Below, piece after piece: positions 22,926 to 37,400 of a stretch of 64,000 nt of DNA (the first letter of the stretch is position 1; every line of letters starts with the position of its first letter). A model generated the notes under the pieces. The model searched no databases. It worked only from the letters and a program-made list of their open reading frames with translations, and had not been told where the DNA came from. Source of the stretch: Brachypodius melanocephalos. Lineage: Eukaryota; Chordata; Aves; Passeriformes; Pycnonotidae. The translations under genes and the position numbers were made by a program. The stretch covers positions 2,780,883 through 2,844,882 of the forward strand of contig VZSR01000055.1 of NCBI GenBank assembly GCA_013398615.1, written 5' to 3'.

Positions 22926-25900
22926 TGTCTGTAAGTTCTTTATGCCAGTACAGCGGGTGCTTTATGCTAGTGCAGTGTTGGTACTGGAGAAGCATCCTCG
23001 AGTGATATTCCTTGGGAAGAGCTCTAACATCCCACCAGGCATTCCTCTACCCAGGCAGTAACAAAGGCAAGAGCCACAAGAGTGCCAGCTCTATTATTTT
23101 GTTCCAGAGATGAGCTGTTAACTCAGAGCTGTTACCTGTGGGTGGTGCTGGAGTTACTGTAAAATGGTCTGTCCTCAAAGGGTGAGTTGGCCCATCACTG
23201 TTCCCCTCAAGCAGGAGGTCAGAATTCCTGTTCCCTTTCTTTGTTGAAGATTTTTCTCCTACTAAAAGGAATTACATCCAGGCAGGATTTTTGGGTGTCC
23301 TTCTCATAAGAAAAGAATCTGTTCTGGTTGAATGCTTTTCCAGATAATTACTGTTGATTGAAATATGAACAGTCGATCCCACAGAGTGTATTCCACCCAC
23401 CCAAAGCAGATTTTTGGCACAGTTTGCTTTCAAGAAGGTGTTGTGTTTTCTGATTCCTGAAGTGAGCATTTAATTTTTTAAACACCCCAGTGTAGCTCAT
23501 TTTTCCACTGAAGAAACAGGTGTCTTTCCGGGTTGTCGTCAACCAGCTCTTGATTCTCCTTTTCTGTGTGTAAATGAATGATCTGCATAAGCAAAGGTAT
23601 GGATATATCTTTCCCTCTTCCTGTTTTAAGCTCTGCATGTGTTGGTGACAGGAATGGTGGTGTCCTTTGCCCCCCCTCAAAAAAGAAAATAAGGCTTTCT
23701 AACTCACATTTTTGCCATTGTGCTTACACAGCGATGTCTTATCGTCTTCTTTTTTATCTTCTTTCTTCTTGCTATTACATCCCCACCCAATATCCCACAC
23801 TTATCTGTACAGCAGCTCTGATGACATTTAGCTGTGTCATTGCTCTGTCTCTGTTCCTGTTTGGTGGTATTTGATGTGATGCCTAAAGAATACTAATTTT
23901 CCTGTGCCTGACCATTGATGCAGAGATGTTCTTCCATGGGAGGGAAGGCAGAGCCAAGGTGTAGCAGTTGTGTGGATTTTCTCTGTGCAAGGGAGGGCTG
24001 CTACATGTTCTTATGCTGCTTATTAGCCAAGGGAAGCAGAGACTTGCAGATACACTCTAGATTAGCAGCCATTTGTTTCTCAGTTTACAGCTGAATTTAG
24101 TTCCCAGTGCTTCCTTATTTCTTAGATTTCCACGTGAGGAGTGAAGAGTTTGTTCAGAGTTTGTTTTTTACATACACCTGTAAGGAATTCTTCATCTCTC
24201 CACTCCCTCCACTCCCAGCAAAAGCACGACACTGAAATTACTGACTCTCCTCTTTCAGAGTAGGTAACCCAAGCAGCAGGGGTACAGTGAGAACACCTTA
24301 CACTGGGTTTTGCTTTTGCAGAGAACCCCCTGTTTGGAGGGAGAAGGATGATCTGTAGCTACACTGCTCAGCTAGCCCCTGGCAAACTGACAGATGGGAG
24401 AAGTTTGGAAGTCACAAGCTGGCTTACCTGAGTGTCGTTTTCTCACTGCTGTCAGCACAGTGGACAGAGCTGTGGCTTGATGCCAGCTTACCTGGTACAG
24501 CTTTGTCAACACCTGCATCACCTACCTGGATGCTGTGAAATGGTGGCTAACATGAGTAACAGGGGTTCTACCCAGTGCATAGACAGGCATCTTTTATTAC
24601 TAAGGAAAGAAAACCGAGTTTACCATTTATTTTTTAACACAATTAAAGGAGGAACCCCAGGAAACATTATATACAAAATACCCATGGTAAACAGAGCAGT
24701 TCACTTGCTACGACACAGATATAAAGCTGACAAGGTCTCACAGAAACCATTTGTGTGCAATTCACTGAATACAGCATAAAGCAATAGAAAACCTGATCCA
24801 GAGTATTAGTGCTTAATGAAAAATGAACCAAATAACCTGCCCATCAAGCATATAAAAATAACCTGATCCTAGACATACTTGCCAGTGAAATTTTTGGTTT
24901 CCTTTAGAAGGAGTTTCTGAAAGTGTTACTGGAATCTGTGGTGATGTAGGAAGGTTTGGCACAGTGCAAAAGACAAACCCTTCTCTGGGAGGCTGTGCAA
25001 TCAGTGGCCAGGAGCAGAAGTAGGGAGAGCATGGGACAGTGAGAAGGAAAATACGCTGGTAAAACTGGCAGAGCTGTGGTGTGGCTGGCAAGGTGCAGTT
25101 GCAGTGTGGTTATAGGGAAGGACAGTGCTGGAAATCAGCAAAGCTGGAAGTGAATGCCAGGAGAGGGTGGTAAGCCTGCAAGAAGCTGGTGGCTTGTGCT
25201 GGAACAAGCATAGGCTGAAAGAACAGGAAACCTGAAAAGTGTGAGACACATCACTCATGCACCAAGTCCTACAGTAGGATCAGGCTGCCTTTACTAAATA
25301 GCCTGATAATTTCTGTCACTTGTGTTCCGTTTGCAACCAGAGCACACAAGTGCAATTGCTTCCTTATCCCCCAGCTTACCTTTTCTCTGTCAAAAACTCC
25401 TCTGTAAGAACGTTCTGAAGTTCCCATTACACTGGGGACAATGGGAAAGCAGTAAAAAGGTGATGGCACAGCGTGACTCTGCAGGAGTAGAAAGGGAGCA
25501 TTGTCTTATTTCTTACTTAATCTCAGAGCTTAGTATCCTATAAACCACATTTAATCCCCCTATTTTCTCCAGCAGTTTCTCAATACGTACCAACCAGAAA
25601 AAAAGTGAAATGGATGGACTATGTCTCTGCTGTGTCCTAGGAAGATAAGCAGCTCAAGTGACAACACATCCCACAAAGAGGATAGCATTGTCCTTCCAGA
25701 CTTTGGTTTGCCCTGATAATGTGGATAGAACAGTGAGGGAATGGATACAGCTTGCAGAGCAAAAAGGAAAAACATTCCAGTCAAACTCAGGGCAGGATTG
25801 AGTTAGGTTAGTAGGCAGAGTTGCTTAGGAAGATTATTGGGGGTTGGGGCATTTTCCTCCTTTCCCCTCAAAATGAGAAACCATTTTTTCCTACACAGTA

Positions 25901-27430
25901 GGCAAGAATGTCACCCAGATCAGATGAGTCCTGTCCAATGTTAGCATTGGAGATTCCTCCTTAGCATTGCAGCTGTAGGGAGATTCCTTCTAGTTCTGGC
26001 TGGGTAGAGAGAACACTGGCAGAAAGCAGCAACATTCAGTGCAAAGTAAATATCCTCATGTTGCTGTGATAAACTCCCAAAAACCGGCAGAGCTTTCCCT
26101 AACAATTACCCCATGGCAGATGTACACACAGCAGCACACCCATGTTTATGAAGCAAGGCCCCGAGTTGCATTTGATTACAGCAGATACACACGAGGTCAC
26201 CACTGGCTGTCACACAAGTTCCAGTGGGGCTTTACAGGTGTTGGTGGGAAGGAACTGGATGGAGGAGCTGCACCTCAGTGCTTGGGTTGGCAAGGCTGTC
26301 CTTTCAGGAGAGAAAGGTTGTGAGAACTTGTGCCACTGCAGTAGATAAGCAATATTAATTAGCTCTTCGGAGTGCTGTCAGTGTGTATCATTCCCTAAAA
26401 AGTCTCGTAGCGCTGCAAATAAGCATGAGGCACATGGACTCACTTCCAAGGTGTCTTTTTTCATGAAAAAGCGTCCACTATTGCCTCTTTAGGGGAGAAG
26501 GATATGCGTATCTGTACTGGTCGAGTCCAAATCCAAAGTCCTCCAGCAGGAAGAACAGGTACTTGTGTGAGGCTGAATATAAAAGACGTTTTAGCTGCAA
26601 CACAGAGGCACAAACTGACGAGACTGCATTTCAGGAACTGGGGTCTCCCAAAGGGCAGCTCCGTGTTACTGAAGGGGCAGGTGGGCATGGGCTCCCTGCT
26701 AGGGCTCTGCAGGCTGCTGATTCTCACAGAGACAGCAGCAAGCCAGAGGCTCCTGAAGTCTTGACCCGGCGTGCCACTGATGACATCCTTCTGCCCCGCT
26801 GCAGGAACACAGAGGGTCCTCTCGGCTGGAATCCCAGCGACCTGGTTCTGACAAGGCCACAAGGCACAACGAGCTTCTGTGGCATGGGCGGGGGCTGCAC
26901 TCGTTCACGGGCGGTTGTGTTGTCAGCCGTAGTGAGCAGAGTTTTCTCCGGCTGCCTCCCCCCTTGCAAAGAGCCGAAGGGCCCGTGCAGCAAGCATCGC
27001 TGTACAACGAGCAGTGGAGTCTTCAGGGCGGGACACACAGCGTGAGGAACCTGAGGGACTCGAGGGAAAGATTTCACTGATTTTTTTTGTTTTTAAATGT
27101 ACCCCAGTAGCGCTGCAGAGCCGACGAACAGGCATCACCTGCGAGAGCCTTCCACAAGAGGGCTCCCGGTCCCTAAACTCGGAGCTGTTCTGAGCGGGCA
27201 GTGCAGCGAGCTGCCTGTCCTTCCTGCAAAACCCTTGGGAACGAAGGGAGGGTGACTAACGAACGTGCTTCCCTATTTAAGCAGCAGTAGGACATGGCTC
27301 AGTGCATCACGAGATGGCAGTCGGCCACCAAGGCTTCCATCCCAGTCCGCAGACAGCAGCTGTCCCAGGAGTCGGGAAGCACCAGCCACCTACAGGAAAA
27401 TCTTGGCCAACTTTTATAACAAAAGAGAAC
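22926..27430. other. intergenic space between convergent TIMMDC1 and CD80
   Basis: No gene, tRNA or clear LINE copy is recognised. The stretch may include distal 3' UTR of CD80, because a minus-strand AATAAA occurs at 24593-24598. Open frames here, such as the one on the minus strand at 26461-26862, show no family signature. Confidence 0.55.
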
Positions 27431-27433
27431 GGG

Positions 27434-27439
27434 TTTATT
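27434..27439 (-). terminator. CD80: candidate CD80 polyadenylation signal
   Basis: TTTATT on the plus strand is AATAAA on the minus strand, about 1.1 kb past the CD80 stop. A second AATAAA at 24593-24598 would give a 3.9 kb 3' UTR. Which one is used cannot be told from sequence. Confidence 0.4.
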
Positions 27440-27687
27440 CTGTAGGTGAACTCCTGCCACTCCCATCACAAAACTCCCCAAAATTCATTCTGACCAAGGC
27501 TCTAATATCTGTTCCAGACAGGGCCTTCCCCAGAGGAAAACATGAGTGGGTGGTCAAGTTTGGAAATGAGATGAGTGGCCCGAATGAGAGTTTCCCCTCT
27601 CCATCTCAAAACTATTAAACTTCTAGATTCTGGAGTGCACATTTTGACAACGTCGTGACTTCCAGGACCCCACAGCTGTTGCTCTAC

Positions 27688-27779
27688 GGCATTACCCCGG
27701 CAGTTCCACAGGCATTACCCTGGCAATTCCACAGGCATTACCCTGGCAATTCCGCAGGCATTACCCTGGCAATTCCGCA
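27688..27779 (+). repeat. 23 bp minisatellite, 4 copies
   Basis: Four head-to-tail copies of GGCATTACCCTGGCAATTCC followed by RCA. The first copy has two C/T and G/A changes; the rest differ by one base. It falls in the probable CD80 3' UTR. Confidence 0.9.
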
Positions 27780-28536
27780 TGCTGCACTGAAAGCAGGAAA
27801 TGCACTCGCTTGGATAATGATGTGAATAAGAACAGTTAGCTGCTAATCTTCCCTTAAGTCTCTTCATTTAAGTGTCTTTTTGGAGGACACAGCCCTGAAA
27901 ACTGCTGAGCTTTCAAGCCAAAACAAATATAATCCTTTGCGATCATAAAGCCTTGGCAAGCCAGACTTCCCCAGCCCATCTTTTGTAACACCCCATTATT
28001 GAAAGTAACTCCTTTAAAAAGATGAGTGTTTTCTGGGCAAGTTTGAGGGAGGAAACTTTTCCTTCTCCATTCCTCCAGCTGCTGAAGGGAATGGACATAT
28101 CCCAGAAGTGGACTGGCATGTCTGATCACAGTGGGAACACTGGAATTGTTCTTTTGTTCTCCCCTCCCTTAACACCATTTGGTCAATCCTCAATTTCTAT
28201 CATCAGTGATGTTCCCATATTGAGGCATCAGATCAGGCACATGGCTCACAGGGAATCAGCCAGAACCTCTTGGGGATGAAGCCACATGTGGCACCTGAGG
28301 CAGGGATGAGTTACTCACAAATGAGCCCAACAGGACAGGCACTAAGAGACTGCCCAGTGTTTAGTTGGGAAGCCCATAAATGAGCACAGGGGCAATGGAA
28401 GGGAATGTCACTGCAGATCCTGACAGCTGGATGATACGTGGTGTTTTGAGCTAACACTGCACAAGCATGTAATAGTATTTGAGAAACTGTTTTGCCAAGA
28501 GAAGAGTAAAGAGAACTACCTGCAAGTGCAATCTGG

Positions 28537-31500
28537 TCATACAGATGATGTTTCAGCTGTCCCTTTAGAAGTCATGGGTGCCTTTGTACATTCTTTCACA
28601 CTCTCTTCCATCGAATCCTGGTGCTTACAACAGTGAGAACAAACTGAAAAAGAAGATCCCTTGTTAGTACATGAATATGGTCATAGTCTGATCTGATAGA
28701 AAGCTCTCTTACAAGTAAATACCTATACACTGTCACATGGATAAAACTGCTCTTGTTAGCACAGGGCTAGAACCTGAGCCTGGCACAAAAACAGGTTGCT
28801 ACATGCTGAGATAAGGTCAGAAGTGAAATAATGATGGAAGTTACATGTCACTAAGTGCAGTTTACCTATCAAGTGAAAGAATGCCAGTGTTAAAACCAAC
28901 AAACTGTTTCAGTGCTTTAAGGGGATCTCAGATTAAGCATATCCCTTTAATATCTCACCACCTATGACTGAATTTTAGTAGTTCAAGTTGAATCTTGTGC
29001 AATTGTGCTCGCACAAATTGTGAGTCCTAAACTATTCTTAAGGTGGCCTCTAATCTTGGTGCTTTCTGTTTTCATTCTTAAATTACTGCAAAATCGGCTG
29101 TGAGCTGCTCAGAGTAGGCGGTTGTGAACCTCAGCAAAGCACCTGATTGTTTTGGCCACCACAACAATCACGCATCTGAGAACTCTTACTTCCGTTTTGT
29201 TTTGCTCTGCCTTTCTATTCTTCTCTCCCACACTTCAGCTCTTTGAAGCATGGCTTTTCGAGCTCAGAAACCACAATCAGCAACTCCTGACTCAGCTTTC
29301 CATAGCCCAGAACAACAGTGGTACTCTCAGACCTATTCTGAGCTCCCAGGAGAGCTCTTGAAAGGTGACCCGCAGCAGCACCCACTGGAAGCACTCTCAG
29401 GGCAGGTACTTCCCTTCCCAGAGAGATGGCCATGCACAGCAGCACTGAAACGGGACAGCCACACAAACTGGGAAGCTGGATGGAAGCTCTGGCTTCAGTT
29501 TCTTACACTTCTTACAGTTTCTTTTACAGTTTCTTCCATGCCTGGTCTGGAAAGCGGCTGAACCAAATTAGCACCATCTGACTCAGCAAATCTACTCCCT
29601 GTGCACATTATGGAAGTGGGACTAAAAGGGAAATTCCAGTTAATGCAGCCATGTGCCATGCTGTTTGCAGGTGATTGCATTCTACCACATGGGTATGCTT
29701 TTTACATCTGCTTTAAAAGCAATTCCCTTCCTATATAAAAGGCTATCTTGGAGTGCTCCAGGATCTTGCTAATTTAATGGTAAGGAACCTTTTAATTTCC
29801 AGCCTATATTTGTTGAGAGCCAAATCTTCTGATTCCAGTTCATTTTCTCCTATAATTAGAAGTTCATTACACATGCAGCTAACAGTACAGGCTGTGATCA
29901 ACTGTGATTTTCTTGGTTTCAGCCTGCTTGTTGCTTTCCTGTTGACACAGCCCCAGGGAACAGCAGGGGAGAAGAACTGGCACTGGTGTCATAAGGGCAC
30001 AGGGGTGGAAAATGAGGAGGTGCACAGGTGTGACCAAGAGTCACTGCCTTCCGGAAGCTTCTTTTCTTTGTGATAAAACACAAAAAGGAAATTAGCCCAG
30101 TTTGACTCAGTGGTCACCTTGGTTTTTGAAGGGATGTGGTTGACGAGGAGGGGAAAAGAAAAATAACAATGAGACCTCCACATGTCTGACTTGGGAGCGA
30201 ACTTCTCTGAGATTCAAGAAGAGGTATCAGAAGACACAAGCATGGCAAACTTACAGGTATCTGTAAGTGAACTGAGTCCTTGCTGCCCAGAAAAATGACC
30301 TTTTCCAGTTGGGAATACCACAGCCAGATGGTGTGAGTGGCCTGAGCATAGAGCCCTCAAGCGTGGGATTCTTGTCCCCAGATGTGGCTTCCCAGTGACC
30401 TGACAGAACTCAGCTGGGTGTTTATCCCAGCTGGGTGTTGATTTATCATTAATATTGTGTTGCAAGGCCTGCTGCAATTCTCCAGGACTGCTCTGCAAAG
30501 CTGCTCACAGGGTGTGGATAAGGCACCTACTGCTGTTGACTTTCAATCCTACCTACCTTTACAAGTCTACTAAATGCCTGCCCACATCTTTAGGGACTTT
30601 CTGGCAAGGTCACCTTAGACATGACTAGCAGCAACAGCTAACAGATAGGACTTTTTTTTAAGAGAAAAAAGTAAATTACTCAGCTGTCCACTAACTCTGA
30701 GATATTTGAGGTCCTCTTTGCCATTGAAAAACTCTTGGAGACTTATCTGGGGTTACTGAAGACTCCAAAAGATGGGATCAGACACTTTACCTGTGCCATT
30801 TTTTGCCACGCAAAGAATACAAATCTAACTCTCCCGGTTGGTGTTCCCATAAAAGTAGGACATTGCTATGCTGAAGTCTCTCCTGTGGCCCTGACACTAG
30901 GTATTTTTGTTACTTTGGTTCCGTGACTTTCTGAGGGATTAAGTAGGGTGTGGAGAGAGATCCAATTTTGAAACTCTCAGTGCTCATCTGTCTCTACCAC
31001 GACCACCAAGATTCTTGGCATTTTAAAGCATCTTAAAGCATCTTAATACATAAAAATGAACCTTTGTGAACCTCTTCATTATCCCTGATTTTGGAAATAT
31101 TTTGATCTGCTGTCAAGACTCCCTGTCACCTCTTTACTCTCAAACCTCAACTCAAGTGTTGCCTGCACACAAAATGTAGGAAAATCATGAGCTAGACTTA
31201 GATTTTGTGACAGTGGATGCTGAAGGGAAAGAAAAAAAAAGGAAATGAGAAAAATGAGAAGGTACAGAAATACCTAGTGTGACATTAAAGTTTCTATAAA
31301 TGTGTATCCTACATAGAAACTCCATCAGCACTAAGAGACACCTTCTTGAAAAAGAAGCTGCACTTACCATGCCTGGGGAGGTATCTTGCTGCCAGGGTGA
31401 TAGCCAGAACGAAGGTGATAACGATGATAATTGAAGCAGTAATGACATTATAAGGTGGAGGCACAGCAGGAACAATGCAGTCGTTTGTTTTTTCTGAGAC

Positions 31501-34455
31501 AGGAGAAATAAAACGTAAATAAGGGGCCCAACAAGATATTGGCATTTTCATTTAAGAGCAAATATGTGCATTTCAGGGGTTGTGGCCAAATTCTAACTCA
31601 GCTATTCAGCCTGAAAATGGACTTACTCAATAAACAAGCAAACAAAGCTGGCAGCTAAATTTCTTCCATTTACCCACATTTGCTATGGGCTGAAATTTTT
31701 AACACATCCATAGAATGTAAAAAGCTGGGTCTTTGTCCTGAGACAGGAAATATTTAAAAACACATAAGCTGTTTCAGGGAAATGAGCTAGGCTTGGTGGA
31801 AAAGTCTGAGTTCACAGCTAGAAAATTTTTGTTTTCAAAGGTACTTTGCAGTTTTCCTTACTGTTTTCATCAGATTCATGCCTTATTTTTTTCCCCTTTG
31901 GATTCACAGGTGAAGGAGAATGATGCATCTAACAATCTAGAATAGGCTTTTTCCTGCATGGCAGGAATAGTGTCGTGGCAGAGTTCAGTTTCAGTGGGTC
32001 TGGAGCCTCTGGCTTTTCACCATTTGAGATGGTGGAAAATCCCATTCTACCACTGGGATTTCAGAGTAGATTCTGGGCCATTCTTGTACAGGACAGGATT
32101 TGCTGCAAGTCCATAGGTCTGCAGATCTATGTGCACAGATCTTCAGTTCTTCCACCACCTGCATCTGGCACAGGTGAAGAAGCATCATTGCACTCCTAAG
32201 ACATTAATTAGCATGATCTGTTGTTCAGTTCTCCCCTCACTCTGTAGGGGCTGCCTTTACATTTACCAGAGGCTCTGTTCTGTCTGTAACTCAGTGTTCA
32301 TGAAAGGTTTGTTTGGACCGTTTACACCATACCAAAATGGGAGTGGTTCCACATCCTAAAAGTCAAAAAGTGGGGGTTTGTGGCTGCTGTGGCTGTGTCA
32401 CTGTTGACTGCAGCCTCCTCTGATTACTGCTTTTTAAAAATTTTTTTGTTGCTCTCTTTTTCTATGTAGTGAGCTATTCATAACCTTATTCTCCCTTCAT
32501 TAGGGACATTATGCTCTACATCCAACAAGAGCCAATATTCATAAAGCACTAGTTCCTGGCATTTGTTCTGAAGCTGAATGGCACCCCTCCTCACAAGCCC
32601 CTTTGATTTTAGTGAGGTAGATGAATAAGCTACCTTCATGAGTAAGGTACAATTCCCTAGGAAAAATACTGTTTCTCTATCTTCCCTTGAAGGTGCCCTT
32701 ATCTCTACAGTAAAAACATCAGACCCAGAGACATTTCAGAATACTTTTTTGGTAACAACATTAAAAAAAAATCCTTTTGGTTTTACGAATTTTCTTGCAA
32801 ATCCCCTTCTACAGCAAAACATCTGGAATGTAGTGTGCTGCCTTCCCTCATGCTGTTTCCACTTGAGCCTCAAGCTTTTCAAAGCACACACTTATCTATT
32901 ATGCCATCACTTCTAAGCCGTGCTCAGTGATGGAATTCTTTTCGTATGAGTTAACCCTATGTTACATTTGAAAGCAGAATTTTGTCTAGACCCCAGCTGA
33001 CAGTTTCTTACACTGAAGCAGGGACAAACATGCTTGTTAAATGAGGAAATCCTTTTAAAGTGCAGCCTGTGGCTTTTAAAGCACACATGTGTCTCTGGTC
33101 CCTCCGTTCAAATACCAGGTCTGTGTCACACAGCTGGCAGCCAGACCATGGGGCACGGGATGGTGGCAGCCCCAGGCTGTGGCAGCCACCAAGCGTGACA
33201 TTACCAGATCACAGCGGGATCCAGTTCAGCTCTCAGCCCAGCAGAGCAGCAGGAAGACAGAGCTGCCTCTGCTTGTCAGTCACTGTTGTAACTCTCCCTT
33301 CCCACCCCGGCTATCTTCCAGCCTTTAAAATATTTTGGTGAGTACTTCAGAGACAGGATCATTGGGTGTTCCTTGCACGAACATTTTCACAAAATCTACT
33401 GAATTCTCAGAGAGGCAACTCAGCAGATTCAACAAAATGGTTTTGTGACAGAAAACATTAATAAAACCTACTCAGAAGCAAACTGGTGGACACGGCAAAG
33501 CCACTGGATTCAATGGAGCAAGTGATGTTGACATTTTTGGTCACGTTGAGCATCAGTTTTCCAGTGACGTTGTAAGGGCTGCGGCTGGACTCGGACACCC
33601 AGCTGGCATTCCACTCCATGGACGCGTTGTTGAGGGCTCCAGAGATTTTGGGCTTGGGGAAGCCTCCGTGAGAGGAGCATGTTATCACCATCTGAGTCAA
33701 GTCGCAAGAGTCAGCGATCACTTCTGCCGTTATGTTGGGCTTGCTGAAGTCAGCTGAAGCAAGAGAAAGATTTGATTACCATCCTGTCAGACCACAGCGA
33801 GGTTTGCAGCCCCCAAAACCCACAGTCAAAGCAAAGACTCCCCCACAGAGCACTCACCATGGGAAGTTTTCCCTGCCCATAGTCTAGCATACCAAGCAGT
33901 CAGTGAAAGAAACTTTGCAGTGGCAAATAAGGAGAGAGAGTTTTCCTTCCAGGCCCATTGTCTGTTGAGCAATAGGACACTGTCATCCAGCCTGGAAAAT
34001 CCCTTCAGACATCTCAGCCTGATTCCAGCATTTACCTTTCCTGATCCCCACAATAACTTGATCCCACTTTAGCAAAGGGAGCAGAGGTCTACCATAGTTA
34101 TTACAGCCTGTTAAGACAGCAAGGGGATTTCTGGCCAGAAAGAAACTGGAGTATTTGTGGACAGGAAAACAGATCCGTAGTTCTATGGTTTTTATGCAGT
34201 TAACTCCTCAACCCTCATGGTTAAAAAAGGGTGCTGGCAGTACACTTCCCTTTTTTCATACCAGTTCCCAGAAAGATCACTGAATTTGCCTCCTTGCACA
34301 TATGCCCTCAGACCAGCAGGAAATGGCCAAACCTCAGGAGCTTGTCTGTTTTTTGTTGCCAAATCTCCTTACAGATGAGGAATGCTCCTTCACTGACTTG
34401 TCTGGAAGATTCATATAACTCTCTGCTGTTAAAAGTATTAAAATGCATGTATGTG

Positions 34456-34494
<39 letters not shown>

Positions 34495-37400
34495 GTCACA
34501 AGCATCTCTGAGATCAACTGCCACAAAAACACCGGTGGAAATGGAAAATGCCAGTGGAACTTTTTGTGGCCTCTAAGAGAAGATTCAGATTCATTTTGAA
34601 CAAAGGAACTCAGTTTCTTTAACGTAAAAAGCCTCAAAGCTCCACGATGAATTCAGCCTGAGGCTGTGGAGCTGCAGTGCAGCCAGTTCCACAGGGGTTT
34701 AGATGCAGGGCTGGGATGCTGCCATGGCCACCCTATTTCTCTTTCAGCTTGAATGTTTGCCAGACACTAAGAGCTTGGTCTTGCTTTGCCCCAAAGACAG
34801 CAGGGGGTGCCTCAGGCACCCATCACCAGCGGTACCTGGGAAGGGGGCACCAGGAAGGATCCTTTCACAAGAGGAAGGCATCAAGGGGAGAAGGTTGGGC
34901 TGGTGGTGGGAAAAAAATTTCTGCACCTGAGGTAGCTTTAGAAAGGTAAGAAGGGAGGCTGCTGGAATGGAAGCAGTTAACACACCTTCCAGCACTCTTC
35001 CAGGCTTCCTGATGAAAGTCTATCTGCCACAGTGTGAATAAGCTTGGAAGAGCATTCTTCACCCCCAGAAGCTGGCTCTGGAGAGCCTCAGGTGTCAGGA
35101 GGCAATGCACTCACCTGTCACAAAGAGGATGACAGACTCATCACACACAACGACGGAGTTGCGCTGAACCACACACTGGTAAGAGCCATTGTCCAGGATT
35201 TCCATGGGGGAGATCCACAGGGTGAGGTTCCAGGGGTCCATCTCTGTCCGGTTCCGGTATCGCTCGTGCCTGGAGATCATATTCCCCTCTGAGTAGGCCA
35301 GCACCACGTCGGTAATGTTCTTCTGCCAGTAGACCCGGTACTTGTGCAGGCTTTCTGAGCTGGGGATTTCATAACAACAAGGCAGGCTGACCTTCTCCCC
35401 CACTTTGCTTTTGACTACTTTCTTCTCCAGCGCGTGGCCTGCAGGTGAGGGGCAAACAAAAGGCAGTGAGTCAGTGGTACAGCCTTGTGCCAGGACCTGC
35501 TGCCTAAAGCTCACCCCTTTTGGCTCTGACTGCTCACATCCCTGATCACCCACCGAGCTGTGCTCTCTCTGCACTGAGGGGAGCCATCCTTGGGCATTGC
35601 CTTGGACACCATGCTCCACTCCTGCTTGGAGTAGGAGTGACCTACTCATAACCCAGTAGGCACACAAGGATTGCTGCATGGATTGCTGAAGGCAAAGGCA
35701 GGAGAGTTGCTCGCCTGAACAGAAATTTTGCTGGTCCCTTTAAAGACAGGGATAGAAACACACATGCACAAACTACCATCTCCACTGCTCTCTCTTTTTA
35801 GAGCCTGGTGTTTGGAAAATCTGTGTCACTCTCCACTGGGTTCTCTGCATGCCTAATAGGGCCACAGTGGACTATTTGTTCAGGGGGGCTGGGGGATTTT
35901 TGGTAGTTACTTTTTTGTAAAAGAAAAAAAAAAAAAAACCCAAACTTTCAAGATCCCAGAAACTAGAATCAACCCTACAGTGATACACAAAGGTTGCAGC
36001 CACACTGTCATCAACCTTCCACCATTAGCAAATGAACAGTTTTGCCCAGTCCAGCTAGAGCAAATTTATCTTTGTGAAAGCTCATGGGATGACTTGGAAT
36101 CAGCACAGATGTTCCCCAACTCCTGGCCAGTGACTGTGCCAGTGCCATACCTGGAGTACAGCCATGGGCTGACAAGTTGAGACCCTTGCAGGGTGAAATT
36201 AGGTACAACTTTGACCATCGGAGCAGTAATTCCCCTGCTAAGCACCCTGCTCCCATGTTCCGCCTTGCCTTCCCTCTCCTTCCTCTTTCCAGTGGTTAAA
36301 GGTTCACAGGGCCTGACCTCCGAGGGAGCAGCCTAGCAAGGAGTTCCTGCTGCTGCTGAAAGGTGACCCAGCATGGACACACAGCCCTGTGCTGCACCAC
36401 AGGGCAGATGGCTGGGCTTTCACCTGAGCTAGTGCAAGCCTGAGGATGATGTGCACCCGGCTTTGTTAGTCCAGAAGATCAGGTTGCTCCATCAGGCTGC
36501 TCTCTGTCCCACTTGCCTCGGCCTCACTGCCTTAGCACTCATCTGCAGTGGTGGAAGTGGGATATCAATCTGTTACACTCCATTGACTGAGAGCAGAAAA
36601 ACAAGGACATAGCTGTCTTCAGGACAGAAAAGATTCAGATTCCCTCTTCTCTCCCTGCAGAACACATCTCAGTAAACACACCTGAGAGAGGAAGCAGCAA
36701 AGTCCTGACAGGTGATGTGTCACCAATGGGGACAATGCAGCATCACCCATCAGTGGAGGGTAGAGCCCACATGCAAAGCCTCTGCCTGAAGTGTGAGCTG
36801 AGCAATGCACAAAGCTGAGCCTCAGAACTGCCACCCCCCAACAAAGCCTGGCTGATGCTGGCTCACTCTAGATAGTCCCAGCCTCGGTGCATCCAGAGGC
36901 AGAGTGCAGCACTCAGGCTGTGCCCGGGATGCTGCGGCATTCCCATTCAGCCACTGTCCAAGGCAGCCACAAGCTGCCTGTCAGGCCTCATTTGCTAGCA
37001 CTGACTCACAGACCCTGGGGCCACTGTGCCCCTGTGGCACAGCCCGGTGGCCTGCTCACAATCCTACAGCTGCCAGTGCTGGAGGAAGACAAGCGGATGC
37101 TCAGCCACTGCCCCGCCACAGCTGGATCTTGGGACTGCTTGCCCAGACACAAAGCCTGGGACAGAACATTTAACAGACATGTAGATGTGGCACTTAGGGA
37201 CATGGTTTCTTGGTGGACTTGGCAGGGCTGAATTAAAGGTTGGGCTCAAAGATCTTAAAGGTCTTTTCCAACCTAAATCATTTTGTGATTCTGTGAAATA
37301 AGTTTCACTCCCCTCCCCTGCCACACACCTACCCCTGTCCTACTTGCATCCTTGACATAAAATCTGTAGGAAGCACACCAAAAAGTACTGTGGAGGTCCT

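Noticed and set aside
26461..26862. 133-codon minus-strand frame between TIMMDC1 and CD80
   Set aside because: Shares the region with other open frames on both strands, no family signature and no link to a CD80 exon.
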